From Acidobacteriaceae bacterium (GTDB lineage: Bacteria; Acidobacteriota; Terriglobia; Terriglobales; Acidobacteriaceae), in the NCBI GenBank assembly GCA_003165095.1, contig PLSH01000104.1, positions 1 to 12,651 on the forward strand: DNA of 12,651 bases, written 5' to 3'. Both the position numbers and the translations under genes were made by a program. Shown piece by piece: positions 12,326-12,651 of this stretch; the first letter of the stretch is position 1, and each line of letters begins with the position of its first letter. The notes under the pieces are model-generated. The model saw only the letters and a program-made list of their open reading frames with translations. It made no database searches and was not told the DNA's origin.

Positions 12326-12651
12326 ATGCCCAACGAGAAGCGCGCGATTCGTACCCGGCTCGATTTTTCGAAGATTCCCACCGCAACTCAGATTCCTAAC
12401 CTGATTGAAGTGCAGCGCCGCTCCTATGAGCGCTTCCTGCAAATGGACAAGTTGCCCAATGAGCGCGACGACTCGGGCTTGCAATCCGTTTTTGTCTCTG
12501 TGTTTCCCATTACCGACTTCCGCGGCATCTCGCAGCTCGACTTCGTCGACTTCTCCATCGGCAACTGGGAGTGCAAGTGCGGACACCTCAAAGGTCTCCA
12601 CCACCTCCGCACCGCCTGCGTCCATTGCGGCGCCATGGTCATTACCGATCC
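12326..12651 (+). CDS. rpoB: RNA polymerase beta subunit, N-terminal part (runs off the window)
   Basis: The frame is open from ATG 12326 to the window end and gives 108 residues of RpoB, the catalytic beta subunit. The start has AGGAG (12316-12320) at 5-nt spacing. Diagnostic segments are [10 protein letters not shown] (9-18), the [17 protein letters not shown] helix (23-39) and VFPITDF (59-65), followed by [11 protein letters not shown] (71-81). From residue 82 the sequence has E-C83-K-C85-G, then GLHHLR, then C98-V-H-C101-G: a four-Cys CxC-12-CxxC element where E. coli RpoB has no such cluster. I recall this element from acidobacterial and some related RpoB proteins; zinc binding is inferred. 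The gene continues beyond 12651, so nothing can be said about the rest. It belongs to the rplA-rplJ-rplL-rpoB unit, with attenuator-like hairpins upstream. Confidence 0.95.
   Translation, partial: MPNEKRAIRTRLDFSKIPTATQIPNLIEVQRRSYERFLQMDKLPNERDDSGLQSVFVSVFPITDFRGISQLDFVDFSIGNWECKCGHLKGLHHLRTACVHCGAMVITD

Overview
The window looks like a high-GC chromosome segment of an Acidobacteria member (Koribacter/Terriglobia-like). That assignment is inferred from the RpoB N-terminus with its CxC...CxxC element, a VWFA-type secreted protein, a PadR-HAAS pair, a secreted TonB-C protein and the style of the spacer repeats. It was not tested by any search.

The backbone is the conserved ribosomal/RNA polymerase cluster on the + strand: rpmG (134-283), tRNA-Trp (384-459), secE (595-879), nusG (901-1542), rplK (1704-2141), rplA (9556-10263), rplJ (10479-11015), rplL (11170-11547) and the start of rpoB (12326 to the window end). 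These make ribosomal proteins L33, L11, L1, L10 and L7/L12, one tRNA, a translocon subunit, an elongation factor and the polymerase beta subunit.

rplK and rplA, normally adjacent, are separated here by about 7.4 kb of accessory genes. In order these are: a membrane-anchored protein of unknown function (2288-3355, +); a tiny Lys/Pro-rich ORF (3576-3689, -); a secreted VWA-domain protein (3789-4739, -); a PadR regulator with a HAAS-domain membrane protein (4874-5865, +); a large secreted M16 metalloprotease (5893-8598, -); and a secreted TonB-C-like protein (8783-9337, +). The split has matching control signals: an intrinsic terminator just after rplK (2166-2199), and a good sigma70-type promoter (9363-9391) that starts a new unit for rplA-rplJ-rplL-rpoB.

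The most unusual structure is in the spacers. Five spacers of the ribosomal block (before rpmG, tRNA-Trp, secE, rplK and rplJ) each carry a long imperfect inverted repeat whose arms are built from degenerate 7-8-nt tandem words. The words differ in every spacer, but the architecture is the same and the 3' arm lies close to the next gene. I saw nothing comparable in the spacers of the inserted genes. Terminator-like hairpins also lie between rplJ and rplL and in the 778-nt noncoding stretch before rpoB. No CRISPR array, insertion sequence, integrase or attachment site was seen.
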